This document shows, in pieces, positions 21,394 to 29,373 of a stretch of 31,590 nt of DNA (the first letter of the stretch is position 1; each line of letters starts with the position of its first letter). The translations under genes and the position numbers were made by a program. Location of the stretch: contig UQNM01000025.1 in NCBI GenBank assembly GCA_900542395.1, positions 1-31,590 on the forward strand, written 5' to 3'. Source of the stretch: an uncultured Eubacteriales bacterium. GTDB lineage: Bacteria; Bacillota; Clostridia; Christensenellales; Aristaeellaceae. The notes beneath the pieces are model-generated. The model was not told the DNA's origin and did not search any database. It saw nothing but the letters and a program-made list of their open reading frames with translations.

Positions 21394-21681
21394 TGTACGT
21401 CACCTCATCCATCGGGGCTCCGCCCCAAACCCCGCCAGAAAACTGAGTTTTCTGGACTTTCCTCTTTGAAATTCCAAATCCGAACGCTGACTCGCCCTTA
21501 TGGGTACGGCAGTACAATACATGCTTACTTTTTTTCGCAGCGTTGTAGGGGCGCGCATCGCGCGCCCGTTATCGAAACTTATACAAAATTTCGGATTTGC
21601 TCATTGACCGTCTTCTTTTAACTCACAAAAGCCTCCCTCTGAGAGGGAGGTGACACGCCGAAGCCGTGACGGCGGGCGTCT
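21394..21681. repeat. Palindrome-filled spacer between ispG and polC
   Basis: This gap holds four separate short palindromes: GGGGC/GCCCC (about 21414-21426), CCAGAAAAC/GTTTTCTGG (21435-21455), GGGCGCGC/GCGCGCCC (21548-21566) and CCTCCCTC/GAGGGAGG (21632-21650). An AAATCCGAA copy near 21476 is also repeated inverted near 21592. No gene or clear polC promoter is seen. Confidence 0.6.
21627..21650 (-). terminator. Probable terminator after ispG
   Basis: On the minus strand, CCTCCCTC and GAGGGAGG form an 8-bp stem with a 3-base loop, followed by C and four Us (A 21627-21630). It lies about 30 bases past the ispG stop. The sequence resembles a dispersed palindrome, so termination is inferred. 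Confidence 0.55.
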
Positions 21682-22731
21682 TTACAGCATCTTGTGAATC
21701 TCGTCAATCAAAATCTGCGCCAGATCGCCGGTCACTTTCTGCGGCGGCTGACCCTTTTTAATCAGCAGACCCGCGCCGTTTCCGCCTCCGCAGATGCCGA
21801 TATCCGCCTCGCGCCCTTCGCCCGGCCCGTTGACCACGCAGCCCATGACGGCCACCTTGAACGGCACGTTTACGCCCTTCAATTCCTGCTGAACGCGGCG
21901 CATGATTCCGCCCACGTCGATGCAGGTGCGCCCGCAGGTCGGGCAGGAAACATACTGCACGAAATCCTTGCGCAAGCCGACGTCCTGCAAAATCTCAATG
22001 CCGGCCGGCGGTTCGAGGCACGGATCGCCCGTCAGCGAAACGCGGATCGTGTCGCCGATGCCATCCAGCAGCAGCGCGCCGATGCCGATTGCGCTCTTGA
22101 TTTTTCCCTGCTCCGGCAGGCCCGCCTCGGTCACGCCGAGGTGCAGCGGATAATCACACTGCGCGCTGGCCAGCCGATACGCCGCGACAGTATCCGGCAC
22201 GTTGCTCGCCTTCATGGAGAGCACCATGTCGTAAAAGCCGCAGTTTTCCAGCATTTTCGCGTGCGCCAGCGCGCTTTCCACCATGCCCTGCGGGGTCGGC
22301 CCGCCGTATTTGGCGAGGATATCCTTCTCCACCGAGCCGGAGTTCACGCCGATGCGCACCGGGATATGATGCGCCTTGACGCAGTCCGCCAGAATACGCA
22401 CGTTCTTTTCGCCGCCGATGTTGCCGGGGTTGATGCGCAGCTTATGGATGCCGTTTTCCACCGCCTTGATGGCGAGCTTGTAATCAAAATGGATGTCGGC
22501 GACCAGCGGAACGGGGCTGCCGTCCACCAGCGCGCGCACCGCGTCGGCGCAGGCCTCGTTGTAAACGGATACGCGGACGATGTCCGCGCCCGCGACCGTC
22601 AGCGCGCGAATCTGGGAGAGCGTCTTCTCCACATCCGCCGTGTCGGTGTTGGTCATCGACTGTACGCTGACCGGCGCGCCGCCGCCGATGCGGACGCTGC
22701 CGACCTGAACCTGCCGTGTTTTCTTGCTCAT
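21682..22731 (-). CDS. ispG: 4-hydroxy-3-methylbut-2-enyl diphosphate synthase (GcpE)
   Basis: A 349-residue iron-sulfur enzyme of the MEP pathway that converts MEcPP to HMBPP. An N-terminal TIM barrel (PVSVQSMTNTDTADV, PLVADIHFDYKLA, LRINPGNIG) is followed by the [4Fe-4S] domain with C263, C266 and C298 (CPTC and MGCVVNGPGE), where Glu305 completes the cluster ligation. It is the short bacterial form without the plant-type insert. ATG 22731 follows GGGGAG by 7 bases. It lies downstream of dxr and rseP, so two MEP steps are encoded together. Confidence 0.97.
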   Translation of the reverse strand: MSKKTRQVQVGSVRIGGGAPVSVQSMTNTDTADVEKTLSQIRALTVAGADIVRVSVYNEACADAVRALVDGSPVPLVADIHFDYKLAIKAVENGIHKLRINPGNIGGEKNVRILADCVKAHHIPVRIGVNSGSVEKDILAKYGGPTPQGMVESALAHAKMLENCGFYDMVLSMKASNVPDTVAAYRLASAQCDYPLHLGVTEAGLPEQGKIKSAIGIGALLLDGIGDTIRVSLTGDPCLEPPAGIEILQDVGLRKDFVQYVSCPTCGRTCIDVGGIMRRVQQELKGVNVPFKVAVMGCVVNGPGEGREADIGICGGGNGAGLLIKKGQPPQKVTGDLAQILIDEIHKML

Positions 22732-22791
22732 GTTCTTTCTCCCCTATGCTTGATGACCGCGCTTTTCAACGGGAGAGACGGCCGCCAGCGG

Positions 22792-23814
22792 CTATCCCTT
22801 CACAAAGAAACGCATGATGTCCTTGTACGTCAGCAGCACCATCAGCCCCATCAGCAGAATGAAGCCCGCCGCGTGAATCGCGCCCTCCAGCTCCCGCTTG
22901 ACCGGCTTGCGGCGAATCGCCTCTGCCAGCAGGAACAGCAGACGGCTGCCGTCCAGCCCCGGAATCGGGAGCAGGTTCATCACGCCGAGGTTGACGCTGA
23001 TCAGCGCCAGCAGCTCCAGATAGACCTCGAAGCCGCCCCGCTGCGTGACCTCCTGAATGACGTAAACCGTGCCGACCGGGCCGGTCACGTCATCGACGCC
23101 CTGCCCCTTGAACACCAGATTTTTGAGCGTGGACAGGATCAGCCTCACGCTCTCCACGTTGTATTGGAGCGAAAACGGGATGCTCTCGAAAACGGATACC
23201 CGAACGCGCTCCTGCCCGAACGAGAAGCCCACGCGATAGCGCCCGGCCTGCGCGTCGTAAAACGGGGTCAGCGTCAAATCGAGCGTCCGGCCGTCCCGCT
23301 TCACGGTGAGCGTCACCGCCTCGCCATCAGATGCCGAAATGGCCTTGGCAATCGCGTCCGACGTCGCGACCGTCTCGCCGTTCACCGCCGTGATTTCGTC
23401 GCCGATCTGCAAACCGGCCGCCTGCGCGGTTTCCTCCACCTGCGCCACCTTCGGCACGACGGTGTTCACGCCGATGGCGCTCATGAACAGCGCAATCGCC
23501 AGAAACGCGATCACAAAATTCATCAGCGGGCCGCTGAACACCGTTATCGCGCGCTTCCAAACCGGCTGGTTGTTGAACGCGCGCGGGTCGTTCTTTTCCT
23601 CGTCCTCGCCGTAAAACTGGCAATAACCGCCGATGGGCAGCAGGCGCACGGAAAACTGCGTCCCCTTTTTGCTCTGCCATTTGGCAATCAGCGGCCCCAT
23701 GCCCATCGAAAATTCCTGCACACCGATGCCGCAGGCGCGCGCCGCCCAGAAATGGCCGCCCTCATGCGCGATAATCAGCACGCCCAGCAGCAGCAGCGCC
23801 AGAACCACATACAT
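22792..23814 (-). CDS. rseP: Site-2-type zinc metalloprotease (RseP/RasP family)
   Basis: A 340-residue membrane-embedded M50B protease that performs regulated intramembrane cleavage, for example of anti-sigma factors and leftover signal peptides. The zinc site H17-E18-G-G-H21 lies in the first membrane segment, and the third ligand Asp288 lies in NLLPIPGLDGSRL (280-292). A PDZ domain spans about 119-185. The order dxr-rseP-ispG is conserved in Firmicutes. If the ECF-like promoter at 2644 is real, this protease would be a candidate upstream component, which is inference. Confidence 0.96.
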   Translation of the reverse strand: MYVVLALLLLGVLIIAHEGGHFWAARACGIGVQEFSMGMGPLIAKWQSKKGTQFSVRLLPIGGYCQFYGEDEEKNDPRAFNNQPVWKRAITVFSGPLMNFVIAFLAIALFMSAIGVNTVVPKVAQVEETAQAAGLQIGDEITAVNGETVATSDAIAKAISASDGEAVTLTVKRDGRTLDLTLTPFYDAQAGRYRVGFSFGQERVRVSVFESIPFSLQYNVESVRLILSTLKNLVFKGQGVDDVTGPVGTVYVIQEVTQRGGFEVYLELLALISVNLGVMNLLPIPGLDGSRLLFLLAEAIRRKPVKRELEGAIHAAGFILLMGLMVLLTYKDIMRFFVKG

Positions 23815-23835
23815 GAAACGAAAGCACCTCCCGCG

Positions 23836-24987
23836 TTATGCGCCAAAGCGCGCCAGCAGCGCCGCCGCCTTTTGCCGCGCGGCGCAGTCGCACTCAAACA
23901 CCTGCTCGAGCGTCGGGTGCGCAATCACCGGCACGGCCTGCATCGTCTCCTCCACCAGCCGCGCAATCGCGCCGAAGGGGATCTTCTCGTGCAGGAATGC
24001 GTCCACCGCAACCTCGTTCGCGCCGTTGAGCACCGCGCTCATCGAGCCGCCGGCCGCCAGCGCATCATACGCCAGCCGGAGGCCGGGGAACCGGTCGTTA
24101 TCCGGCTGCTCGAAGGTCAGCGCGTTCATCTGCGTAAAATCAAGCCGCCGGCCGCCGGTCGGAAGCCGCTCCGGCCAGCTCATCGCGTAAAGAATCGGCA
24201 GGCGCATATCCGGCGTGCCAAGCTGCGCCATCACCGCGCCGTCCGCGTATTCGACCATAGAATGTATGACGCTCTGCGGATGAATCAGCACATCAATCTT
24301 CTCGGCGGGCATGTCGAACAGCCATCTCGCCTCGATGACCTCCAGCGCCTTGTTCATCATCGACGCGGAATCAATGGTGATCTTGCGGCCCATGCTCCAG
24401 TTCGGGTGCTTGAGCGCCTGCTCAGGCCGCGCGTTGTAGATGTCCTCTTTCTTCCACGTGCGGAACGGCCCGCCGCTCGCCGTCAGAATCAGGCGGGTCG
24501 GCGTGTTGCCCTGCGCGCCCTGCAAGCACTGGAAAATCGCGCTGTGCTCGCTGTCCACCGGCAGCAGCGGATGACCCGCCTTGCGCGCCGCCTCCGTCAC
24601 CAGCTCGCCACCCGCGACAAGCGGCTCCTTGTTGGCCAGCAGGACACGCTTGCCGCAGGCCAGCGCTTCCATCACCGCCGCCAGACCGACGACGCCCACA
24701 ACCGAAACGAGCACGTCGTCCGCATCGCACGCGCGCACCACGTCCAGCAGCACGTTTTCGCCGAACATCCACTGGCAGCTCTCCCTGATATCCGCCGGAA
24801 TCTCCTTCGGCTCGACGGAAAGCGCCGCAATCTGTGGATGGAACTGCCGCACCTGCTCAAAGAGCTTTTCGCTCGAGCTGTGCGCCACCAGCGCGGTGAC
24901 GGCAAATCGGTCGCTGTGGCGCGCCGCAACATCCAGCGCCTGCGTGCCGATGGAACCCGTAGAACCCAATATCGCCAACTTTCGCAT
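23836..24987 (-). CDS. dxr: 1-deoxy-D-xylulose 5-phosphate reductoisomerase
   Basis: A 383-residue NADPH-dependent enzyme that converts DXP to MEP, the first committed step of the MEP isoprenoid pathway and the target of fosmidomycin. Motifs are the nucleotide-binding GSTGSIG (8-14), DSEHSAIFQ (145-153), ASGGPFR, SMMNKALEVIEA and HPQSVIHSMVEY. One oddity is NKEPLV (119-124), where most enzymes have NKESLV. ATG 24987 follows GGAGG by 6 bases. It lies 54 bases after cdsA and 21 before rseP. Confidence 0.97.
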   Translation of the reverse strand: MRKLAILGSTGSIGTQALDVAARHSDRFAVTALVAHSSSEKLFEQVRQFHPQIAALSVEPKEIPADIRESCQWMFGENVLLDVVRACDADDVLVSVVGVVGLAAVMEALACGKRVLLANKEPLVAGGELVTEAARKAGHPLLPVDSEHSAIFQCLQGAQGNTPTRLILTASGGPFRTWKKEDIYNARPEQALKHPNWSMGRKITIDSASMMNKALEVIEARWLFDMPAEKIDVLIHPQSVIHSMVEYADGAVMAQLGTPDMRLPILYAMSWPERLPTGGRRLDFTQMNALTFEQPDNDRFPGLRLAYDALAAGGSMSAVLNGANEVAVDAFLHEKIPFGAIARLVEETMQAVPVIAHPTLEQVFECDCAARQKAAALLARFGA

Positions 24988-25041
24988 ATTTGCCTCCGTT
25001 TTTCACTTGGAAATCGCGTCATCTGGCCGCATGCGCCCGCA

Positions 25042-25848
25042 TCAGAGCACGAGCGTATAGCAGTACATCACAATCAGCGTGAAAATCACGCTGTCAAACC
25101 TGTCCATCACGCCGCCGTGGCCGGGGAAAATATGGCCGTAATCCTTGATGCCGCTGTGGCGCTTGAGCAGCGACGCGGACAAATCGCCGATCTCGCCCGC
25201 CGCCGAGCCGATCAGCCCCAGCGCAATCGTCGCCGGAATTCCCGGCATCTGCATGTAGAACACATACACGAACACGGCGCGGCAGGCCAGCCCCGCGAGC
25301 GTTCCGCCGATCACGCCGAAGATTGCGCCCTCCACCGTCTTTTTCGGGCTGACGTTCGGGCAGAGCTTGTGCTTGCCCAGCGCCCGGCCGCCGAAATACG
25401 CCGCGCCGTCGCCCGCGTAAGCGATGGCAAACGCCATCGTGATGAGCGCAATGCCCGGCACAACGCCGTAGGTGCTGTTCATCATCATCATAAACATGGA
25501 CATCGGCAGAAAGCAGGTCAGCAGCGGATACACCGAGGCCGCCGCGTCCGGGAACGCCGGCTTTTCGTGCAGCATCACGCCGGTCATCGAAACGCCCATC
25601 GCCGCCACCAGCAGCAGCAGCGGGTCAAGCACGCCCATCAGGCGGCTGAGCGGCCACATCGCCGCCGTAGCGACATATCCGCCCCATTCGCAGACGGCAT
25701 ATCTCGCTTTTTTCAGCGCGCGATAGGTTTCATACATCGCGATAAAGGTCAGCGCGACGATGACAAACTCCGCAAACCAGCCCCGCACAACCAGCGTAAA
25801 GATGAGGAACGGCACGCCGACAGCCGCCGTAATCAGGCGAGTTTTCAT
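25042..25848 (-). CDS. cdsA: Phosphatidate cytidylyltransferase
   Basis: A 268-residue integral membrane enzyme that makes CDP-diacylglycerol from phosphatidate and CTP, the branch point of phospholipid synthesis. About eight membrane segments are visible. The C-terminal CDS signature is complete at about 224-252: SASLLKR, then KDYGHIFPGHGGVMDRFD, with the conserved Lys-Asp, Pro-Gly-His-Gly-Gly and Asp-Arg-x-Asp. The ATG follows AAGGA by 6 bases. It is 14 bases after uppS, so the two are translated as a pair. Confidence 0.97.
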   Translation of the reverse strand: MKTRLITAAVGVPFLIFTLVVRGWFAEFVIVALTFIAMYETYRALKKARYAVCEWGGYVATAAMWPLSRLMGVLDPLLLLVAAMGVSMTGVMLHEKPAFPDAAASVYPLLTCFLPMSMFMMMMNSTYGVVPGIALITMAFAIAYAGDGAAYFGGRALGKHKLCPNVSPKKTVEGAIFGVIGGTLAGLACRAVFVYVFYMQMPGIPATIALGLIGSAAGEIGDLSASLLKRHSGIKDYGHIFPGHGGVMDRFDSVIFTLIVMYCYTLVL

Positions 25849-25862
25849 ACAATCCTTCTTTC

Positions 25863-26633
25863 TTAAACGCCGCCAAACCGGCGATTTCTCTTCGCAAACG
25901 CCAGCAGCGCTTCGTCATAAGCATGGCGGTCAAAATCCGGCCAGAGCGTATCGGTCTGATAAAACTCCGCATACGCGAGCTGATAGAGCAGGAAGTTGCT
26001 CAGCCGCATCTCCCCGCTCGTGCGAATCAGCAAATCGACGTCCGGCAGACCGGCGGTATACAATTCGCCCTCAAACGCCGCCCTGTCGATTTCCTCCGGC
26101 TTCATGGCGCCCGCCGCCACGCGCTCAGCCAATTTCTGCGCGGCGCGGACGATTTCCTGCTGACCGCCGTAATTCAGCGCGATATTGAGCTGCAAGCCGG
26201 TGTTTTCGTGCGTGCGGCGAATGGCGGCGTGCAGCGCGTCCTGCTGCTTTTCCAGTCCCCTCGGCATGCCGTCGATGTCGCCCAGTATGCGGATGCGCAC
26301 GTTTTTTTCGTTCAGCTCGTCGATTTCGCTGGTGAAATATTGCAGCAAGAGCCGCATCAGCGCGCCGACTTCCTCCGCCGAACGCTTCCAGTTCTCGGCT
26401 GAAAACGCATAGATCGTCAGCGCCTCCACGCCCAGCTCGTCGGAGTATTTGATGATTTCGCGCAGCGCCTCCACGCCCGCCTTGTGGCCGAACGTGCGCG
26501 GCATGCCGCGCTTCTGCGCCCAGCGCCCGTTGCCATCCATAATGATCGCCACGTGGCGCGGCAAAAATTCCTTTTCAAGCGCCTTCGCCGTCGTCACCGG
26601 CGCTTTTCCTTCATTTTGGCCAAGAGCTGCCAT
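25863..26633 (-). CDS. uppS: Di-trans,poly-cis-decaprenylcistransferase (UPP synthase)
   Basis: A 256-residue cis-prenyltransferase that builds undecaprenyl diphosphate, the lipid carrier for cell-wall synthesis. The active-site segment IIMDGNGRWAQKRG (30-43) has catalytic Asp33, with FGHKAG, AFSAENW and RTSGEMRLSNFLLYQLAYAEFY also intact. I start it at ATG 26633, 6 bases after GGGAGG. The frame runs open 8 codons further upstream, but that part contains the Shine-Dalgarno. It uses the isoprenoid precursors made through Dxr and IspG encoded downstream. Confidence 0.97.
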   Translation of the reverse strand: MAALGQNEGKAPVTTAKALEKEFLPRHVAIIMDGNGRWAQKRGMPRTFGHKAGVEALREIIKYSDELGVEALTIYAFSAENWKRSAEEVGALMRLLLQYFTSEIDELNEKNVRIRILGDIDGMPRGLEKQQDALHAAIRRTHENTGLQLNIALNYGGQQEIVRAAQKLAERVAAGAMKPEEIDRAAFEGELYTAGLPDVDLLIRTSGEMRLSNFLLYQLAYAEFYQTDTLWPDFDRHAYDEALLAFAKRNRRFGGV

Positions 26634-26690
26634 CCTTATCCTCCCGCGGCCATCCAAGCGCCGCCTGCCATCGCTTCGTTTTTCTCGATA

Positions 26691-26735
26691 TCTAAAAGGC
26701 GGGCATCGCAGAGCGCCGCTCCGACGAAACCCGCC
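26691..26735 (-). terminator. Possible attenuator between the small ORF and uppS
   Basis: On the minus strand, GGCGGG and CCCGCC (26730-26735 with 26698-26703) enclose a second small stem (GAGC/GCTC), and the structure is followed by UUUU (A 26694-26697). The outer stem is only 6 bp with a long interior, so this is a weak call. Confidence 0.4.
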
Positions 26736-26747
26736 GTGTCTGTCTGT

Positions 26748-26954
26748 TTACGGTTGCGGATCGGAAATCGGGTCAAAAAATCTCGCGGCAACGAGCTGTT
26801 TTCCGTCGTCCGATGCGAAAACGACGCGCAATGTTCCGCCGTCCTTCTTTTCGCGGCGCGGCGCGTCGGTCACGCGAACCTGCGGAGAAATGCCCGCCTC
26901 GCCCAGAATCGCCTCAGCCTGCTTCAAAGGAAGCCCGAGCAGCAGCGTTCTCAT
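26748..26954 (-). CDS. Small hypothetical protein between frr and uppS
   Basis: A 68-residue ORF that I cannot assign. Its ATG overlaps the frr stop codon (ATGA), with GGAGGT close upstream, which supports coupled translation. The N-terminal half (LGLPLKQAEAILGEAGISPQ) resembles the helix and turn of PASTA-type units. The second half (GTLRVVFASDDGKQLVAARF) looks like two beta-strands. There is no signal peptide or membrane segment. It could be a small soluble beta-alpha protein. Codon usage resembles the neighbours and the frame is free of stops. Confidence 0.65.
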   Translation of the reverse strand: MRTLLLGLPLKQAEAILGEAGISPQVRVTDAPRREKKDGGTLRVVFASDDGKQLVAARFFDPISDPQP

Positions 26955-27514
26955 TTGACCTCCATGATCTCCTTTTCCTTCTCCGCGTCGATCTTGTCGA
27001 TGTCCTTGATCGCCGCGTCGGTCAGCTTCTGGATATCCTCCTCGGCCTTCTTCTGGTCATCCTCGGTGATTTCGTTGTTCTTCTTGAGCTTCTTCACCTG
27101 ATCGACCGCGTCGCGGCGGATCGAGCGGATGGCCACCTTGCTCTCCTCGGCGGTCTTGCGCACGAGCTTGGTCAGCTCCTTGCGGCGCTCCTCGGTCAGC
27201 TCCGGCAGCATCAGGCGGATCACCTTGCCGTCGTTGGACGGGGTCAGCCCCAAATCGCTGGCCTGAATCGCGCGGGAGATATCCTTCACCATCTTCGCGT
27301 CCCACGGGTTAATCTGGAGGATGCGCGGTTCCGGCGCGGAGATGTTCGCCACGTTCTTGAGCGGGGTCGGCGTGCCGTAGTAATCCACCGTGATGCGGTC
27401 AAGAAGCTGCGGGTTCGCGCGGCCTGCGCGAATCGCCATCAGGTCGGAACGGAGCACGTCCTTGGTCTTTTCCATCTTGGTTTTCGCGTTGTTTTGGATT
27501 TCGGTAATCGTCAT
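26951..27514 (-). CDS. frr: Ribosome recycling factor
   Basis: A 187-residue tRNA-mimic protein that, with EF-G, splits post-termination ribosomes. Signature stretches are MRT-type helix I (KTKMEKTKDVLRSDLMAIRAGRANPQLLDRITVDYYGTPTPL), PEPRILQINPWD and LPELTEERRKELTKLVRK. Length is normal. ATG 27514 follows GGAGG by 9 bases. It has its own promoter after the pyrH terminator, and its stop overlaps the next small ORF. Confidence 0.98.
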   Translation of the reverse strand: MTITEIQNNAKTKMEKTKDVLRSDLMAIRAGRANPQLLDRITVDYYGTPTPLKNVANISAPEPRILQINPWDAKMVKDISRAIQASDLGLTPSNDGKVIRLMLPELTEERRKELTKLVRKTAEESKVAIRSIRRDAVDQVKKLKKNNEITEDDQKKAEEDIQKLTDAAIKDIDKIDAEKEKEIMEVK

Positions 27515-27545
27515 GGGAGATACCTCCTCGAATTTCTTTTTCTAT

Positions 27546-27575
27546 ATTTTAACCCACAACCCATGTCTTTGGCAA
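27546..27575 (-). promoter_or_regulatory. frr promoter
   Basis: On the minus strand, TTGCCA (27570-27575) and TAAAAT (27546-27551) are 5/6 matches to the -35 and -10 boxes, spaced by 18. It lies between the pyrH terminator and frr, so frr and the downstream lipid/replication genes can be transcribed independently. Confidence 0.7.
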
Positions 27576-27607
27576 GCCCTTTTGTGTAATCCCTTCAAAA
27601 CTGACGC

Positions 27608-27642
27608 AAAAGCAGCCGGAGCGCCTTGCCCCGGCTGCTTTT
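27608..27642 (-). terminator. Intrinsic terminator after pyrH
   Basis: A perfect 12-bp stem, AAAAGCAGCCGG (27608-27619) with CCGGCTGCTTTT (27631-27642), and an 11-base loop. The U run forms the end of the stem in either direction. It lies 18 bases after the pyrH stop. Confidence 0.85.
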
Positions 27643-27660
27643 ATGCCCCTTGTCGTCGCC

Positions 27661-28371
27661 TTAGGGATGCACGACCGTGCCCATCATGTCGCCCTCGATG
27701 ACGCGCAGGATGTTCTGCGGATCATCCAGTCCGAACACGCGGATGCACGGCACCTTGTTCTCGCGGCAGATCGTGATCGCGGAAGCATCCATCACCTTGA
27801 GGTCGCGCTCCTGCACCTCCTGATAGGTGATGTCGCGCAGCAGCTTCGCCTCCGGGTTCACGCGCGGGTCGCTGTCGTATACGCCGTCCACGTTCTTGGC
27901 CAGCAGAATCGCGTCCGCGCCGATTTCAACCGCGCGCAGCGCCGCCGCCGTATCGGTGGAGAAGAACGGGTTGCCCGTGCCGCAGGCGAAAATCACCACG
28001 CGCCCCTTTTCCAGATGGCGCACGGCGCGGCGGTAGGTGTACGGCTCGCAGAAGCGCGTCATCTCCACCGCGCTCATCACGCGGCTCTCAATGCCCTGAC
28101 GCTCCACGGCGTCCTGCATCGCGATGGAGTTGATCGCCGTGCCGAGCATGCCCATGTGATCCGCGTTGACGGCGGTCATCTTCGCCGCCGGGCCCTGACG
28201 GCCGCGCCAGATGTTGCCCGCGCCGATCACGATGGCGATTTCCGCGCCCGTTTCGTGAAGCTGGCGGATCACGTCGGCCACACGGTCGATCTGCTCAAAA
28301 TCAAACAGGCGGCCGTGGTCGCCCAGCGCCTCGCCGCTGAGCTTGATGAGAACGCGCTTATACTTTGCCAT
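27661..28371 (-). CDS. pyrH: UMP kinase
   Basis: A 236-residue amino-acid-kinase-fold enzyme that phosphorylates UMP to UDP and is usually a hexamer activated by GTP and inhibited by UTP. Motifs are VLIKLSGEALG (8-18), IGAGNIWRGRQG, the UMP-binding GTGNPFFSTDTAAALRA, and KNVDGVYDSDPR. The ATG follows GGAGAAACACC. It stands in the standard order tsf-pyrH-frr but has a strong terminator on each side, so its transcription after tsf relies on read-through or an unseen promoter. Confidence 0.98.
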   Translation of the reverse strand: MAKYKRVLIKLSGEALGDHGRLFDFEQIDRVADVIRQLHETGAEIAIVIGAGNIWRGRQGPAAKMTAVNADHMGMLGTAINSIAMQDAVERQGIESRVMSAVEMTRFCEPYTYRRAVRHLEKGRVVIFACGTGNPFFSTDTAAALRAVEIGADAILLAKNVDGVYDSDPRVNPEAKLLRDITYQEVQERDLKVMDASAITICRENKVPCIRVFGLDDPQNILRVIEGDMMGTVVHP

Positions 28372-28395
28372 GGTGTTTCTCCTCTCCGTGTCTTC

Positions 28396-28425
28396 AAAAA
28401 AAGGGGCGATGCTTGCGCATGCCCC
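28396..28425 (-). terminator. Intrinsic terminator between tsf and pyrH
   Basis: On the minus strand, GGGGCATGC pairs with GCAT-C-GCCCC (28403-28425), one bulged C, with a GCAA loop, followed by at least seven Us (A 28396-28402). This is among the strongest-looking terminators in the window. Confidence 0.85.
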
Positions 28426-28439
28426 TGTGTGGGAAGAAA

Positions 28440-29348
28440 TTACTTCTTCATCTTGGCCTGCTCAGCCGCGATGTCCGCCGCGAGGTTGTCCTGACGCTTC
28501 TCAAGACCCTCGCCGCGCTCAAAGCGCACAAAGCGAACGACGTCGGCCTTGCCGCCGAGCATCTTGGTCACGTTGATGTCGGGATCCTTGACGAACGGCT
28601 GTTCGAGGAGGCAGACTTCCTTGTAGTACTTCTCGATGCGGCCCTCGACCATACGCTCGACGATCTTCGCCGGCTTGCCCTCGTTGAGCGCCTGCTGGGT
28701 CAGCACCTCGCGCTCCTTCTCGAGGTTATCGGTCGGCACCTCGTCGCGGCGCACATACTGCGGGTTCGCGGCGGCGATGTGCATGACGAGGTCGTGGCTC
28801 AGCGCCTTCACTTCGTCGTTGACCTCCGGGCAGGACAGCTCGACCATAACGCCGATGCGGCCGCCCATGTGGTTGTAGGTATCCACCATGCCGTGCTCGG
28901 CCACGAAGCGGGCAAAGCGGCGCACGGAGATCTTCTCACCGATGGAGGCGGTCGCCTCGCCGATCAGATCGTTGACGGTCTTGCTCGCGTCCATGTAGAA
29001 CGGCTGAGCGAGCATCTCCTCAACACTGGCCGGAGCGGCGGCGGCGATGTGCTTGGCGAAATCGCGGCACAGATCCTTGAAGCGATCGGTGTTGGCGACG
29101 AAGTCGGTCTCGCAGTTGACCTCGACGGTCACGCCCACGCCGTTCTCGTCCACATAGGTATCCACCATGCCCTCGGCGGCGATACGGCCGGCCTTCTTGG
29201 CGGCGGCGGCGAGACCCTTCTCGCGCAGGAAGTCGATGGCCTTGTCCATGTCGCCGTCGCACTCGACGAGCGCCTTCTTGCAGTCCATCATACCGGCGCC
29301 GGTGCGCTCGCGCAGTTCCTTAACCAGGGCAGCAGTAATATTAGCCAT
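28440..29348 (-). CDS. tsf: Elongation factor Ts
   Basis: A 302-residue nucleotide exchange factor for EF-Tu. The N-terminal UBA-like domain (LVKELRERTGAGMMDCKKALVECDGDMDKAIDFLREKG) and the EF-Tu-contacting VNCETDFVAN motif are intact, followed by two core subdomains and a final helix (NLAADIAAEQAKMKK). It is 25 bases after rpsB with no terminator between, so the two are co-transcribed, as in nearly all bacteria. Confidence 0.98.
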   Translation of the reverse strand: MANITAALVKELRERTGAGMMDCKKALVECDGDMDKAIDFLREKGLAAAAKKAGRIAAEGMVDTYVDENGVGVTVEVNCETDFVANTDRFKDLCRDFAKHIAAAAPASVEEMLAQPFYMDASKTVNDLIGEATASIGEKISVRRFARFVAEHGMVDTYNHMGGRIGVMVELSCPEVNDEVKALSHDLVMHIAAANPQYVRRDEVPTDNLEKEREVLTQQALNEGKPAKIVERMVEGRIEKYYKEVCLLEQPFVKDPDINVTKMLGGKADVVRFVRFERGEGLEKRQDNLAADIAAEQAKMKK

Positions 29349-29373
29349 AATATCTTCCTCCAGCTTCGGTCGA

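Noticed and set aside
17512..25866. Very long open frames on the plus strand opposite polC and opposite ispG-cdsA (about 1370-1390 codons each)
   Set aside because: They mirror real minus-strand genes with complete family motifs. Their translations are rich in Arg, His, Ala and Leu, as expected from reading GC-rich codons backwards, and they lack ribosome binding sites.
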